DNA from: Microbacterium stercoris
GTDB taxonomy: Bacteria > Actinomycetota > Actinomycetes > Actinomycetales > Microbacteriaceae
Assembly: GCF_017592545.1 (NCBI RefSeq)
Contig: NZ_JAGFOA010000006.1
Location: forward strand, 62,001-126,000
DNA: 64,000 bases
Reading direction: 5' to 3'
Shown: piece after piece, positions 1-8,754 of the stretch
Position numbering within the stretch: position 1 is the stretch's first letter
Layout: the number at the start of each line of letters is the position of its first letter
Made by a program: the position numbers and the translations under genes
Notes under the pieces: generated by a model
Told to the model about the DNA's origin: nothing
The model's database searches: none
Seen by the model: the letters and a program-made list of their open reading frames with translations, nothing else

Positions 1-220
1 CGCGCAGGGCGCCGTCGGCGCCCGCCAGGCCCAGATCGAGCGCGCGAAGGAGGCCACGGTGGACGCAGCCGTCTCCCTCGAGGGTCGCCGGGCGGCCGTC
101 GAGGACGTCGACTCGGTCGAGGTGCTCGTCGAGCTGCAGGCGCAGGAGCTGGTGTACCGCTCGGCGCTGCAGGTCACGAGCCGAGTGCTGCAGCCGACGC
201 TGATGGACTTCCTCTCGTGA
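1..220 (+). CDS. flgL: Flagellar hook-associated protein FlgL, C-terminal fragment
   Basis: Only the last 72 codons are present, read in frame from base 2 to the TGA at 218-220. The fragment is helical and flagellin-like. It contains the stretch VEVLVELQAQELVYRSALQ and ends in LQPTLMDFLS, which fits the C-terminal D0 coiled coil of the hook-filament junction protein FlgL. This protein links hook and filament outside the cell. The TGA overlaps the GTG start of the next gene by two bases, and that gene is fliW, which supports a flagellar assignment. A flagellin cannot be excluded from the tail alone, but the short ending favours FlgL. Confidence 0.75.
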   Translation, partial: AQGAVGARQAQIERAKEATVDAAVSLEGRRAAVEDVDSVEVLVELQAQELVYRSALQVTSRVLQPTLMDFLS

Positions 221-600
221 GCGGCGTCGTCCTGGACTTCGTGGCTCCGCCTCCGGGGCTCGCTCCGCACACCGGCTTCGAGCTGTCTCCGCTGGCGGGC
301 GCTGCGGGGCTGTTCGCGCTGCGGGCGATCCAGGACGCCGAGCTCCGGCTGTTCCTCGTGGATCCGTCCCTCGTCGCCTCGCAGGGGGCGCCGTACGCGC
401 CGGTGCTCAGCGACGAGCAGACGACGGCACTCGGCCTCACGGCGCCCGAGGAGGCGCTGGTGCTGGTGGTCGCGAACCCCGGGCCCGAGGGCGTGCACGT
501 CAACCTGCTCGCGCCCGTGGTCGTGAACACGACGACGGGGATGGCCGCCCAGGTCATCCTCGAGGGTCAGGATCTGCCCGTGCGTGCTGCCCTGCGCTGA
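217..600 (+). CDS. fliW: Flagellar assembly factor FliW
   Basis: This 127-residue protein has the FliW pattern: an N-terminal LDFVAPPPGLAPHTGFELSPL region, a central LFALRAIQDAELRLFLVDP strand block and a C-terminal VHVNLLAPVVVNTTTGMAAQV segment. In characterised species FliW binds flagellin as a chaperone-like partner and antagonises CsrA. The GTG start overlaps the flgL stop, so translation is probably coupled. In many genomes csrA follows directly, but here a gene on the opposite strand begins at once. The last 47 bases of fliW overlap the 3' end of the convergent GH95 gene. Confidence 0.85.
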   Translation: MSGVVLDFVAPPPGLAPHTGFELSPLAGAAGLFALRAIQDAELRLFLVDPSLVASQGAPYAPVLSDEQTTALGLTAPEEALVLVVANPGPEGVHVNLLAPVVVNTTTGMAAQVILEGQDLPVRAALR

Positions 601-2932
601 GCCCGAGCACGATCGTCGCGGGTTCCGTCCCGACCACCACCTCCGCACCGGCCCCACCCTCCGGCAGCGAGAAGGGTTCGCCGACGCGCACACGCACGGG
701 GGCGGGGGCACCGTGGCGACGGCGCAGCGTAGCCCGCGCGCCCTCGGCGTCCCATTCGAGGCGGTCGATGACGATGCCGCCGCGGGCGGTGAGGCCCGTC
801 ACGGCGCCATATGACTCCCACGCGTCGGGCAGTGCGGGGAACAGCGCGACCGACCGCTGATCCGAGCCCACGAGCATGGCCGCGACGACCGCCGGCAGGC
901 CTCCGCTCGCATCGAGGTTGAAGATGCGGCCCGCGTCGTGCGTCGTCGTGAGGGCCGGTGTCCAGTGCTCGAGCGCGAGCCACTCGGCGCATCGCAGCGC
1001 GGCGGGAGCGTCGCCGAGGGCGGCCGCCGCGACACCGAGCTGAACAAGCCCGAAGGCCATCTCCATCCGTCCCGGAGGCGCGGTGGGATCCTCGGCGCGC
1101 CAGGCGATGCGCTGGTGGATGGTGCGCCGGGCCGCATCGCGCAGCCGCGACGCCTCCGCCGTGTCGCCCCGGAAGGCCGGATCCGTCTCGTACCAGAGCG
1201 GATAGAGGTGCGACGCGTGGCGATGCGCGTGGTTCTGCGGCCACCGCGGATCGATCCATTCGGCCAGCGTGCCGTCGTCGGCCACCCGGTAGGCGGGCAG
1301 GCGCTCGACGACCCTCGCCCACCGGTCCGTCAGAGAGTGATCGCCCCGGGCGGCGGCCAGCACCGCGGTGCTGCGCGCCGCGTCGCGCAGGATGGCGATG
1401 TCCATGGTCGCGTCCGAGGCGACGGGCGATCCGCCCGGGACCGGCGCGTTCTCGGGGGAGTACCCCGGCACCGCGTGGAGCGTGCCGTCGATGTCGGCGA
1501 GGCCGGTCTCGGCGAACTCCAGCACGCCGACCGCGAGCTGCCAGAGCGCATCGTCCACGAGCGAGGCATCGCCCGTGACGCTCACGACGTCCGCCGCGAC
1601 GCGCAGCGCCCATCCGCCCGCGCCGATCCAGAAGAGGTGGGGGTAGTCGGGCGAGAAGTGGTTCGCGCGACCGTGGGTGGACATCCGCGCGGGCAGCAGC
1701 ATCCCGGAGGCGCCGAAGACCCGCGCGGCGTTGGCGCGGTAGTCGTCGAGGTGGGGCAGCAGCAGGGCCAGCAGGGAGCGCGCGAGCTCGGGCGTGCCCG
1801 TCGGGATCAGGCTCGCGATCCCGCCGTTCTGCACGTTCCCGTTCATCGTGTAATCGGCCGACCACGCCGGCGCCCACGTGCCCTGCCACACTCCCTGCAG
1901 CGTGGGCGGCAGCTCGCCCGTCGCCGAGATGGCGTTCGCACGGCCCGACAGATACGCGATCTCGACGACGCGCCTGCGGGCCGCCGGATCGCCCGCGCGG
2001 GCCCTGGCCCATATCGCCTCGGTGGTCTCACCGACGCGCGCGTCGCCGCCGAGCTCGAGGCGCGACCGCGCCACCAGCTCGCCGTGCGTGCGCTCCTGGC
2101 GGCGCATCACCTCGTCCCAGTCGCCGAGGTCGGTGGGGTCGACGTGCGGTGCGGCACGCCCCGGCACGGTGCGCAGCCGCAGCTCCGCCCGGCCGCCCGC
2201 CGGCACGCGCAGGGTGCCGGTCACGGCGTCGGCGGTGGGCGTGGGGGCCCAGTCTTCACCGCCCCGCACGATGGTCGTCGCGATCGCCGTGCCGTCGCGT
2301 CGGGTGCTCGCGACCACGGAGGGATCCGGCGACGCGGTCGCCACCGCCTCGACGAGTCCCGCGTAGGCGGGGGCCCAGGTGGCGCCCTCGCCGACACCGC
2401 CCCCGAGGCCCAGACGCAGCCCGACGTCGCACGGGAAGGGCGCCTCCACGGCCACCCGGATCTCGTCGAGGTCGCGCGGAGCGACAAGGCGCACGGTGAG
2501 GTCGCCTTCGGGGCGATGCCACACGAGGGCCACCTCCCCGCGCTCCGGATCGATGCGGCGACGCACCGGGCCGTCGTCGACCGACGGTGTCAGCTCGAGG
2601 GTCGCGCAGATGCCGAGCGGATCGGTCCACACCAGGTCGCGCTCGAAGCCGGACACCTCGGCCGCGGCGGCGAGGAGCCTGCCCGCGCCCTCGCCGTCGC
2701 CGGCGAGCACACGCTCGCGCAGCTCCTCGAGGGAGGAGGCGATCAGCGGTGCGGCCGGGCGCGGATTGGCGGGCAGAAAGCAGCGTTCGTGCGCGATCGC
2801 GATCGTCTGCGTGGGGGAAGCGCCCCAGATGATCGCGCCGACGCGGCCGCTTCCGACGATCAGGCCGTCCTCCCAGGACCGCGCGCGTGTGCGGGTGGTG
2901 AAGGAGCCGTCGACGGCGAGGGGGTCGGTCAT
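554..2932 (-). CDS. Glycoside hydrolase family 95 protein (alpha-L-fucosidase/alpha-L-galactosidase type)
   Basis: This protein of 792 residues has the GH95 layout: an N-terminal beta domain with VGSGRVGAIIWG, then an (alpha/alpha)6 barrel. Family hallmarks are SADYTMNGNVQNGG near residue 360, FWIGAGGWALR near 439, HRHASHLYPL near 572 and NLDASGGLPAVVAAMLVGS near 672. GH95 enzymes cut alpha-L-fucosides or alpha-L-galactosides; the sequence does not decide the substrate. No signal peptide is visible, so it is probably cytoplasmic. The start at 2932 follows a GAGGAA Shine-Dalgarno about 10 nt upstream; an upstream in-frame ATG at 3061 would lie beyond the operator and is less likely. It is divergent from an importer, with a TTTTGCGCAAAA palindrome between them. 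Its 3' end overlaps fliW. Confidence 0.8.
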   Translation of the reverse strand: MTDPLAVDGSFTTRTRARSWEDGLIVGSGRVGAIIWGASPTQTIAIAHERCFLPANPRPAAPLIASSLEELRERVLAGDGEGAGRLLAAAAEVSGFERDLVWTDPLGICATLELTPSVDDGPVRRRIDPERGEVALVWHRPEGDLTVRLVAPRDLDEIRVAVEAPFPCDVGLRLGLGGGVGEGATWAPAYAGLVEAVATASPDPSVVASTRRDGTAIATTIVRGGEDWAPTPTADAVTGTLRVPAGGRAELRLRTVPGRAAPHVDPTDLGDWDEVMRRQERTHGELVARSRLELGGDARVGETTEAIWARARAGDPAARRRVVEIAYLSGRANAISATGELPPTLQGVWQGTWAPAWSADYTMNGNVQNGGIASLIPTGTPELARSLLALLLPHLDDYRANAARVFGASGMLLPARMSTHGRANHFSPDYPHLFWIGAGGWALRVAADVVSVTGDASLVDDALWQLAVGVLEFAETGLADIDGTLHAVPGYSPENAPVPGGSPVASDATMDIAILRDAARSTAVLAAARGDHSLTDRWARVVERLPAYRVADDGTLAEWIDPRWPQNHAHRHASHLYPLWYETDPAFRGDTAEASRLRDAARRTIHQRIAWRAEDPTAPPGRMEMAFGLVQLGVAAAALGDAPAALRCAEWLALEHWTPALTTTHDAGRIFNLDASGGLPAVVAAMLVGSDQRSVALFPALPDAWESYGAVTGLTARGGIVIDRLEWDAEGARATLRRRHGAPAPVRVRVGEPFSLPEGGAGAEVVVGTEPATIVLGLSAGQHARADPDPRG

Positions 2933-3029
2933 CCGCGTGAGTTCCTCATCGAATCGCAGAGATGTGATGTCTTCGGGTGGGCATGCCCCGTGAGGCCAGA
3001 ATGTCGCCGTCGTCCCGGGAACCCATCGG

Positions 3030-3041
3030 TTTTGCGCAAAA
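3030..3041. promoter_or_regulatory. LacI-type operator TTTTGCGCAAAA between GH95 and importer
   Basis: This is a perfect 12-bp palindrome in the divergent control region. On the minus strand a CATAAT -10-like element lies just upstream, so the site would cover the GH95 transcription start. On the plus strand TTGCGC could itself be the -35 of the importer promoter. The same core occurs near 8739 and 9811, so the adjacent LacI regulator (8755-9759) is the likely ligand. Confidence 0.65.
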
Positions 3042-3181
3042 TTATGGTCGGATCTGTACACCCCCTGACGCCGTTGTTAGCTTCGGTGCCACCCCACGGG
3101 CCGGGCCCATCAGGCCCCCGGCGACGACGCCGCGACAGCCCCGCACCGCCGCACTCGCGATCCCCGAAGGAGAGGATTCTC

Positions 3182-4477
3182 GTGATCAGACGTCTTGCCA
3201 TCGCACCGCTCGCCCTGCTGGGAGCCACGGCTCTCGCGCTCACCGGATGCACCGGGAGCGCCGGAAGCTCGGGAGGCTCCGGCGACAGCGTGAAGGGCGA
3301 TCCGAAAGCCGAGGTCGAATTCTGGTCGTTCACCGGAATCAACCAGAAGGACGGCGTCGACACCTACCTCGAGCTGCAGCCCGACGCGAAGATCAAGCTG
3401 TCCGAGGTCGGCAGCACGACGGAGACGGCCACCGCGCTCACCGCCGCCCTCGCCGGCGGCAAGGTGCCCGACCTGGTGATGATCCAGAACGACGACCTGC
3501 CGAAGTTCATCGAGAACCCCCAGAACTTCGTGGATCTGCGCACCCTCGGCGGCGACGACGTGGGGGAGCCCTACCTCGACTGGGCGGTCAATGCCGCCAC
3601 GGGCGCGAACGGGGAGATCATCGGCATCCCCACCGATGTGGGCGGTCTGAGCTTCGCCTACCGTGCCGATCTCTTCGAGGCCGCCGGTCTCCCCACCGAC
3701 CCCGACGAGGTCGCGGAGGCCTGGTCCACCTGGGACGGCTTCATCGAGATGGGCGAGAAGTACACCGAGGCCACCGGCGAGCCGTTTGTCGACAACGTCG
3801 AGACCACCGTGTTCTTCGCGACGGTCAACCAGGTGTCCGAGAAGTACTACTCGCCCGATGGCGAAGTCACCTTCGAGACCAACCCCGAGGTGAAGGACGC
3901 CTTCCAGATCGCCGTCGACACCTACGAGGCCGGCATCAGCGCGAGCATCGCGGCGTGGTCCTCCGGCTGGGCGCCGGGCAAGGCCAACGGATCGTTCGCG
4001 GTCACCACCGCGCCCTCGTGGATCCTGCAGGGTCTCAAGAACGACGCCCCCGACACCGAGGGCCTGTGGCGCGTCGCCACGCTGCCCGAAGGCGCCGGCA
4101 ACTGGGGCGGCAGCGTGATCGCCATCCCCGCCCGCGCCGAGAACCCGGCGGGCGCCTGGCAGTACATCGAGACCATGATGGATCCGGACCAGCAGCTCAC
4201 GCACTTCAGCGACACCGGCACGTTCCCGGCGGCCGAGTCGGCGCTCGAGAGCGACGAGGTCAAGGCCTACCAGGATCCCTTCTACGGCGACTCGAAGATC
4301 GGCGAGGTGCTCGCCGAGTCGGTGCTCGGGTTCCAGTCGTTCTACAACGGCCCGGACACCAGCGCGATCGGCGCGGCCCTCCTCAACGCCCTCGTCGACA
4401 TGGAGGCGGGCAACACCGCACCCGACAAGGCGTGGGAGAAGGGCGTCAAGGACGCGAACGCCGCTCTCGCCCAGTGA
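3182..4477 (+). CDS. CUT1 sugar ABC transporter substrate-binding lipoprotein
   Basis: This protein of 431 residues captures a sugar outside the membrane for the two permeases that follow. The signal peptide ends in a lipobox, LTGC, with the lipidated cysteine at residue 23; a Gly/Ser linker follows. The mature part shows the extracellular solute-binding family 1 fold, including VEFWSFTGINQKDG and the C-terminal NPAGAWQYIETMM region. The GTG at 3182 is chosen because an AAGGAGAGG Shine-Dalgarno precedes it and the signal peptide starts there; the open frame extending far upstream is only read-through of the antisense GH95 region. A strong hairpin at 4501-4539 separates it from the permease genes. 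The substrate is unknown, but GH95 and GH36 neighbours suggest an oligosaccharide with alpha-galactosyl or alpha-L-fucosyl/galactosyl units. Confidence 0.88.
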   Translation: MIRRLAIAPLALLGATALALTGCTGSAGSSGGSGDSVKGDPKAEVEFWSFTGINQKDGVDTYLELQPDAKIKLSEVGSTTETATALTAALAGGKVPDLVMIQNDDLPKFIENPQNFVDLRTLGGDDVGEPYLDWAVNAATGANGEIIGIPTDVGGLSFAYRADLFEAAGLPTDPDEVAEAWSTWDGFIEMGEKYTEATGEPFVDNVETTVFFATVNQVSEKYYSPDGEVTFETNPEVKDAFQIAVDTYEAGISASIAAWSSGWAPGKANGSFAVTTAPSWILQGLKNDAPDTEGLWRVATLPEGAGNWGGSVIAIPARAENPAGAWQYIETMMDPDQQLTHFSDTGTFPAAESALESDEVKAYQDPFYGDSKIGEVLAESVLGFQSFYNGPDTSAIGAALLNALVDMEAGNTAPDKAWEKGVKDANAALAQ

Positions 4478-4500
4478 CCACCTGACCGAGTCGATCGATC

Positions 4501-4539
4501 GGCGGGTGCCCCGGGACGCACGTCCTGGGGCACCCGCCC
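4501..4539 (+). terminator. Intercistronic hairpin after the binding-protein gene
   Basis: A 17-base arm from 4501 and its near-perfect complement ending at 4539 enclose a short loop; the outer arms are GGCGGGTGCCCC and GGGGCACCCGCC. It has no T-tract. Lying between a binding-protein gene and its permeases, it probably acts as a partial terminator or 3' stabiliser that raises binding protein over permease. Confidence 0.65.
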
Positions 4540-4556
4540 TGACCTGAGGGGTGCCT

Positions 4557-5540
4557 GTGACCACCACGGCGACCAACCCGGCCACCAACACGATGGCCAT
4601 CGTCACGCGCGGCGGCGCGAAGGGGCGCCGGCCGCCGTCCCGCCGCATCCGCAGCTCGTGGGGCGAGAAGCTCGCGCCCTACGCCTATGTGGCGCCGTTC
4701 TTCCTGATCTTCGCCGTCTTCGGCCTGTTCCCGCTGCTGTTCACGTTCTGGGTCTCGCTGTTCGACTGGAACCCGATCGGAGAGCAGACCTTCATCGGCT
4801 TCGCGAACTTCGAGCGGCTCTTCGCCGACGAGCGGTTCTGGAACGCCCTCGTCAACACGTTCGGGATCTTCCTGATCTCGACGATCCCGCAGCTGGCGCT
4901 CGCGCTGTTCCTCGCGCATCTGCTCAACCACGCGCACCTCAAGCTCGCCAACTTCTGGCGCATGGCGCTGCTGACGCCCTACATCACCTCGGTCGCGGCC
5001 ACCGCGATCGTGTTCGCGCAGATCTTCGACCGCAACTTCGGCCTGCTCAACTGGATCCTCGGGCTGTTCGGCGTGCCGGACATCAACTTCCTGGCATCGC
5101 AGGGCGGCTCGTGGGTCGTGATCTCGGCGATGGTGATGTGGCGCTGGTTCGGGTACAACACCCTGCTGTACCTGGCGGGCCTGCAGGCGATCCCGCGCGA
5201 GATGTACGAGGCCGCGTCGGTGGACGGCGCGTCGAGCCGGCAGCAGTTCTTCCAGCTGACGATCCCCTCGCTGCGTCCGATCATCATCTTCACCGTGATC
5301 ATGTCGACGATCGGCGGCCTGCAGATCTTCACGGAGCCGCTGCTCGTGGCCCCCGAGTCGGGCCTCACCTGCGGCGCCGCTCGCCAGTGCCAGACCCTCG
5401 CGCTGTTCCTGTACGAGCAGGGATTCGGCCAGTTCGACTTCGGCTACGGCTCGGCGATCGGTGTGGCGCTGTTCGTCATCGTCGTGGTCGCGGCGGCGAT
5501 CAACTTCTTCCTGACCACTCGCACACGAGGAGAGCGCTGA
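4557..5540 (+). CDS. CUT1 sugar ABC transporter permease (MalF type)
   Basis: This is a MalF-type inner membrane subunit of about 327 residues with six predicted helices. The first is LAPYAYVAPFFLIFAVFGLF. The EAA loop that docks the ATPase reads EMYEAASVDGASSRQQF. It forms the channel with the next gene product. Two GTG codons compete, 4551 and 4557. The GAGGGG Shine-Dalgarno overlaps the first, so 4557 is preferred. A cysteine pair in the periplasmic loop (LTCGAARQCQ) is seen in many actinobacterial members. The stop overlaps the next start (TGATG). Confidence 0.88.
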   Translation: MTTTATNPATNTMAIVTRGGAKGRRPPSRRIRSSWGEKLAPYAYVAPFFLIFAVFGLFPLLFTFWVSLFDWNPIGEQTFIGFANFERLFADERFWNALVNTFGIFLISTIPQLALALFLAHLLNHAHLKLANFWRMALLTPYITSVAATAIVFAQIFDRNFGLLNWILGLFGVPDINFLASQGGSWVVISAMVMWRWFGYNTLLYLAGLQAIPREMYEAASVDGASSRQQFFQLTIPSLRPIIIFTVIMSTIGGLQIFTEPLLVAPESGLTCGAARQCQTLALFLYEQGFGQFDFGYGSAIGVALFVIVVVAAAINFFLTTRTRGER

Positions 5541-6412
5541 TGACCGGGGTGATCGAGCGGGCGCCCGTGCGGCGCCGTCGACGGGGGTCACGCGTCGGAC
5601 GCGTCGGGTGGCCCACTTACCTCGGCCTGGGCATCGCGGTGCTCATCAGCGTGTTCCCGCTGTATTACATGTTCGTTGTCGCCTCTGTGGGCGCCAAGGC
5701 CGTCACCTCGAGCCCTCCGATCCTGCTTCCGGGATTCAACTTCTTCGAGGTCGCGGCCAAGGTGTTCGAGACCGTGCCGTTCGCCCTGTCGCTGTGGAAC
5801 AGCGTGGTGGTCTCGCTCACGATCGCAGTCGTGTCGGCCATCCTGTGCGCGCTCGCCGGGTACGCCTTCGCGAAGCTCGATTTCCCCGGGCGCAACATCC
5901 TGTTCCTGATCGTGCTGCTCACGATGACGGTGCCCGCGCAGCTCAGTGTGATCCCGCAGTACCTGATCGTGTCGTGGCTCAACTGGGTCGACACGCTCCA
6001 GGCGATCATCGTGCCGGGCCTGGCCAGTGCGTTCGGCATCTTCTGGATGCGTCAGCACATGTCCACGACGATGAACGACGAGCTGATGCACGCGGCCCGC
6101 ATGGACGGAGCGAACAGCTGGCAGATCTTCTGGCGCATCGCGTTCCCGATCGTCCGGCCCGCCGCGTTCGTGCTGGGGCTCATCAACTTCACCGCGGTCT
6201 GGAACGACTTCATGTGGCCGTTCATCGTGCTGAAGTCGCCCGAGCTGTTCACCGCGCAGATCGCCATCAAGCAGCTGCAGGCGAACCGCTCGATCGACGT
6301 CGCCCTCGCCATGGGGGGATCGTTCCTGGCCACGCTTCCGCTGCTGATCGTGTTCTTCTTCGTGGGCCGGCGGATGGTCGCGGGCATCATGGACGGCGCC
6401 TTCAAGGGGTGA
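5540..6412 (+). CDS. CUT1 sugar ABC transporter permease (MalG type)
   Basis: This is a 290-residue MalG-type permease. After an Arg-rich cytoplasmic N-terminus come six helices, and the EAA loop reads DELMHAARMDGANSWQIF. The ending MVAGIMDGAFKG is typical of CUT1 MalG proteins. Its ATG overlaps the TGA of the preceding permease, so the pair is translationally coupled. No ATP-binding gene follows; a strong terminator and then a convergent gene end the operon. The importer must therefore use an ATPase encoded elsewhere, as with MsiK in other actinobacteria. Confidence 0.9.
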   Translation: MTGVIERAPVRRRRRGSRVGRVGWPTYLGLGIAVLISVFPLYYMFVVASVGAKAVTSSPPILLPGFNFFEVAAKVFETVPFALSLWNSVVVSLTIAVVSAILCALAGYAFAKLDFPGRNILFLIVLLTMTVPAQLSVIPQYLIVSWLNWVDTLQAIIVPGLASAFGIFWMRQHMSTTMNDELMHAARMDGANSWQIFWRIAFPIVRPAAFVLGLINFTAVWNDFMWPFIVLKSPELFTAQIAIKQLQANRSIDVALAMGGSFLATLPLLIVFFFVGRRMVAGIMDGAFKG

Positions 6413-6430
6413 CCTCTTCCCCCGGGCGCC

Positions 6431-6467
6431 GAGGCGCCGGCCGACATCCTCCGTCGGCCGGCGCCTC
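6431..6467. terminator. Bidirectional terminator between permease and alpha-galactosidase
   Basis: Arms of 15 bases (6431-6445 and 6453-6467) are perfectly complementary with a 7-base loop, followed by TCTGTTTCC. It lies between two convergent genes and can serve both. Confidence 0.8.
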
Positions 6468-6478
6468 TCTGTTTCCGC

Positions 6479-8686
6479 TCAGTCGACGGCCACGGCGCGC
6501 ACGACGTAGGCGCGATCGGCGACCGGGTGGGGCAGCTCGAGCCCGACACGGGCGAGCAGTGCGCCCGAGAGCGCGGGGTCGGCGCTGCCGCCCTCGCACA
6601 GCCACGGCGCGCCGCTGATCCACGCGGGAACGTGCATGCCCCACAGGCCGGACGGCGCCGCGACCTCGAGGCGGTAGCGGCGCGCGGGATCCAGGCCGTG
6701 CAGGCGCAGGCGCGTGCGGGTGTCGGCCGACACGGCCGGGGTGAGCACCGAGTACACGGCCTCGGACCGGTCTTGTGCGACGACGCCGCGGATGGTGTGC
6801 GAGCCCGGATCGAAGGATCCGTCCGTGACGACCGATCCGGTCGCGATCGTCTGCCGCACCTCGCGATAGGCCCCGATCCAACGGATCAGCGCCTCGCGCT
6901 CCTCATCCGTGGTCTCGCGCAGATCCCATTCGATGCCGAAGTGTCCGATGAAGGCCAGGGCGCAGCGGGTGTGCAGGTCGTGGGCGCGCCCGGTGGCGTG
7001 GGACACCCGCGAGGCGATGTGCGACCCCATCATCTCCGGCGGCACGAGCAGACCCGTCCAGCGCAGGATGCGGGCGCGCTCGATCGGGTCGTGGTTGTCG
7101 GACGGATGGATCCGATCCGTCCGGGACAGGATGCCGAGATCGACGCGCCCGCCGCCCGACGCGCACGACTCGATCTCCAGCGCCGGGTGGCGCCGGCGCA
7201 GCCCGTCCAGGAGCGCATACACCGCGAGCGTCTGGTCGTGCACCGCCGGCGCGCCCGTGGCGGGGTGACCCGCGGCGACGAGGTCGCGGTTGTGGTCCCA
7301 CTTCAGATACGCGATGTCCCACCGCGTGATGAGGTCATCGAGAGTGTCGAGGATGTGCCGGAATGCCGCCGGATTGGTGAGGTCCAGCACCTGCTGGAAG
7401 CGGGTGCGAGGCGGCAGCTCGGGCCTGGCGCGGAGGATCCAGTCAGGATGCGCCCGGGCGAGCTCGGAGTCCTCGTTGATCATCTCCGGCTCGAACCACA
7501 GCCCGAACTCCATGCCGAGTTCGCGCACGCGATCGGCGAGCGGTCCGAGGCCGTGCGGCCAGACCTCCGGATCGGCCGACCAGTCGCCGAGCCCGCGGCG
7601 ATCGTCTCGTCGGCCGAGGAACCAGCCGTCATCCAGCACGAAGCGCTCGACCCCCACCGCGGCCGCCCGCACGGCCAGCTCTTCGAGCACCTCGAAGCTC
7701 TGCTCGAAGTACACCGCCTCCCAGACGTTGAGCGTGACCGGACGCGGGCGGAGAGAGGAGCGCGAGATGTCGCGCAGGGCACGGTGGAAGCGCTCGGACG
7801 CGGCGTCGAGGCCCTCACCCCAGCTGCCGTGCACCCAGGGGGAGGTGTACTCCTCGCCCGCATCGAGGCGCACCTCGCCCGCGAGCAGCAGCTCGCCGCC
7901 ACGGAAGGCCTGCACCCCGTCACCGCGCTCGAGCGCGTGCTCGTGGTTGCCGCCGATGCCGACGTGCTGGGTCCACACCTCGCCATCGCGCGACGAGAAC
8001 CCCGTCGTGCCGACCGCGAGCATCATCGTCGCGTCGAGGCCCGTGCGGCCGCGGCGCGATTCGCGCGCGTGCACGCCGTGCGTGATCCGGTGGCGCTGCG
8101 GGATGCGCTCGGTGCCCCAGCGTCCGGCGAAGTCGAGCAGCTCCTCTGCCCGCACCGGCACGGGCAGCGCCATGCTCCCCCCGGACACCTCGAGCGGCGG
8201 CTCCGCGCCGGCGGCCACGTTGCGCACGGTCGTGCGGGCGCGCAGGAGCCCGGCCGGCAGGAGCTCGATCTCGATCCGCGCCTCGATGCCGGCCCAGCTG
8301 TCGCTCGCCGACAGCACCACCGTCCCCGCGCCGAGATCGATCTGCTGCCCGGGTCCCAGGGCGCGCGGCTCCGCGCCGGATGCCGAGGCCTCCACCGTCT
8401 CGACGCGCATCCGCGGTGCCCAGGCCGAACCGGCCCGATGCACGGCCAGGCCCGGGCGACCACCCCATCCGAGCGCGGCCTCCGGCAGCACCGAAGGAAC
8501 GTAGGGGACGTCGGACTCGCCGCCGATGCCCGGGCGCTCGTCGGCGGCGGCGAACTCGCCGAGCTCGGCCGCGGAGACCGGCACGGCGGCGCCCCAGTAC
8601 GCGATCACCGGCAGTCGATCGTCGTCCTGGGTGACGACGACCGAGACACCGGAAGCGGACAGGTGGACAACGCGGCGCTGCGACAT
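6479..8686 (-). CDS. Alpha-galactosidase, glycoside hydrolase family 36
   Basis: This 735-residue protein is about the normal GH36 length and removes terminal alpha-galactose from raffinose-type or galactomannan oligosaccharides. The catalytic barrel shows LDDGWF near residue 355, the nucleophile motif YLKWDHNRD near 462, ESCASGGGRVD near 510 and the acid/base motif SDNHD near 530. There is no signal peptide, so it acts in the cytoplasm on imported sugar. The ATG at 8686 is chosen because a GATACT -10-like hexamer ends 7 nt upstream, which would make the mRNA leaderless; longer frames upstream run through the regulator gene. A TTGCGCAA operator lies about 50 bp upstream. Confidence 0.9.
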   Translation of the reverse strand: MSQRRVVHLSASGVSVVVTQDDDRLPVIAYWGAAVPVSAAELGEFAAADERPGIGGESDVPYVPSVLPEAALGWGGRPGLAVHRAGSAWAPRMRVETVEASASGAEPRALGPGQQIDLGAGTVVLSASDSWAGIEARIEIELLPAGLLRARTTVRNVAAGAEPPLEVSGGSMALPVPVRAEELLDFAGRWGTERIPQRHRITHGVHARESRRGRTGLDATMMLAVGTTGFSSRDGEVWTQHVGIGGNHEHALERGDGVQAFRGGELLLAGEVRLDAGEEYTSPWVHGSWGEGLDAASERFHRALRDISRSSLRPRPVTLNVWEAVYFEQSFEVLEELAVRAAAVGVERFVLDDGWFLGRRDDRRGLGDWSADPEVWPHGLGPLADRVRELGMEFGLWFEPEMINEDSELARAHPDWILRARPELPPRTRFQQVLDLTNPAAFRHILDTLDDLITRWDIAYLKWDHNRDLVAAGHPATGAPAVHDQTLAVYALLDGLRRRHPALEIESCASGGGRVDLGILSRTDRIHPSDNHDPIERARILRWTGLLVPPEMMGSHIASRVSHATGRAHDLHTRCALAFIGHFGIEWDLRETTDEEREALIRWIGAYREVRQTIATGSVVTDGSFDPGSHTIRGVVAQDRSEAVYSVLTPAVSADTRTRLRLHGLDPARRYRLEVAAPSGLWGMHVPAWISGAPWLCEGGSADPALSGALLARVGLELPHPVADRAYVVRAVAVD

Positions 8687-8734
8687 GCCGCTCAGTATCC
8701 CAAGGCCGTTGGCGGCAGAGCGCCCCGACCCGGG

Positions 8735-8746
8735 GTTTGCGCAACC
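8735..8746. promoter_or_regulatory. LacI-type operator upstream of alpha-galactosidase
   Basis: The sequence GTTTGCGCAACC contains the same TTGCGCAA core (8737-8744) as the GH95 and lacI control regions. It lies between the stop of the regulator gene and the alpha-galactosidase start, about 40 bp upstream of the proposed -10 hexamer. Confidence 0.6.
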
Positions 8747-8754
8747 GCGCCGCG

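Noticed and set aside
601..814. csrA downstream of fliW
   Set aside because: The short plus-strand frame there has no CsrA features and is antisense to the GH95 C-terminus.
938..3180. Long plus-strand open frame continuous with the importer binding-protein gene
   Set aside because: It is antisense to GH95, has low-complexity Arg/Gly/Ala content and no signal; only the part from 3182 starts with a ribosome site and lipoprotein signal.
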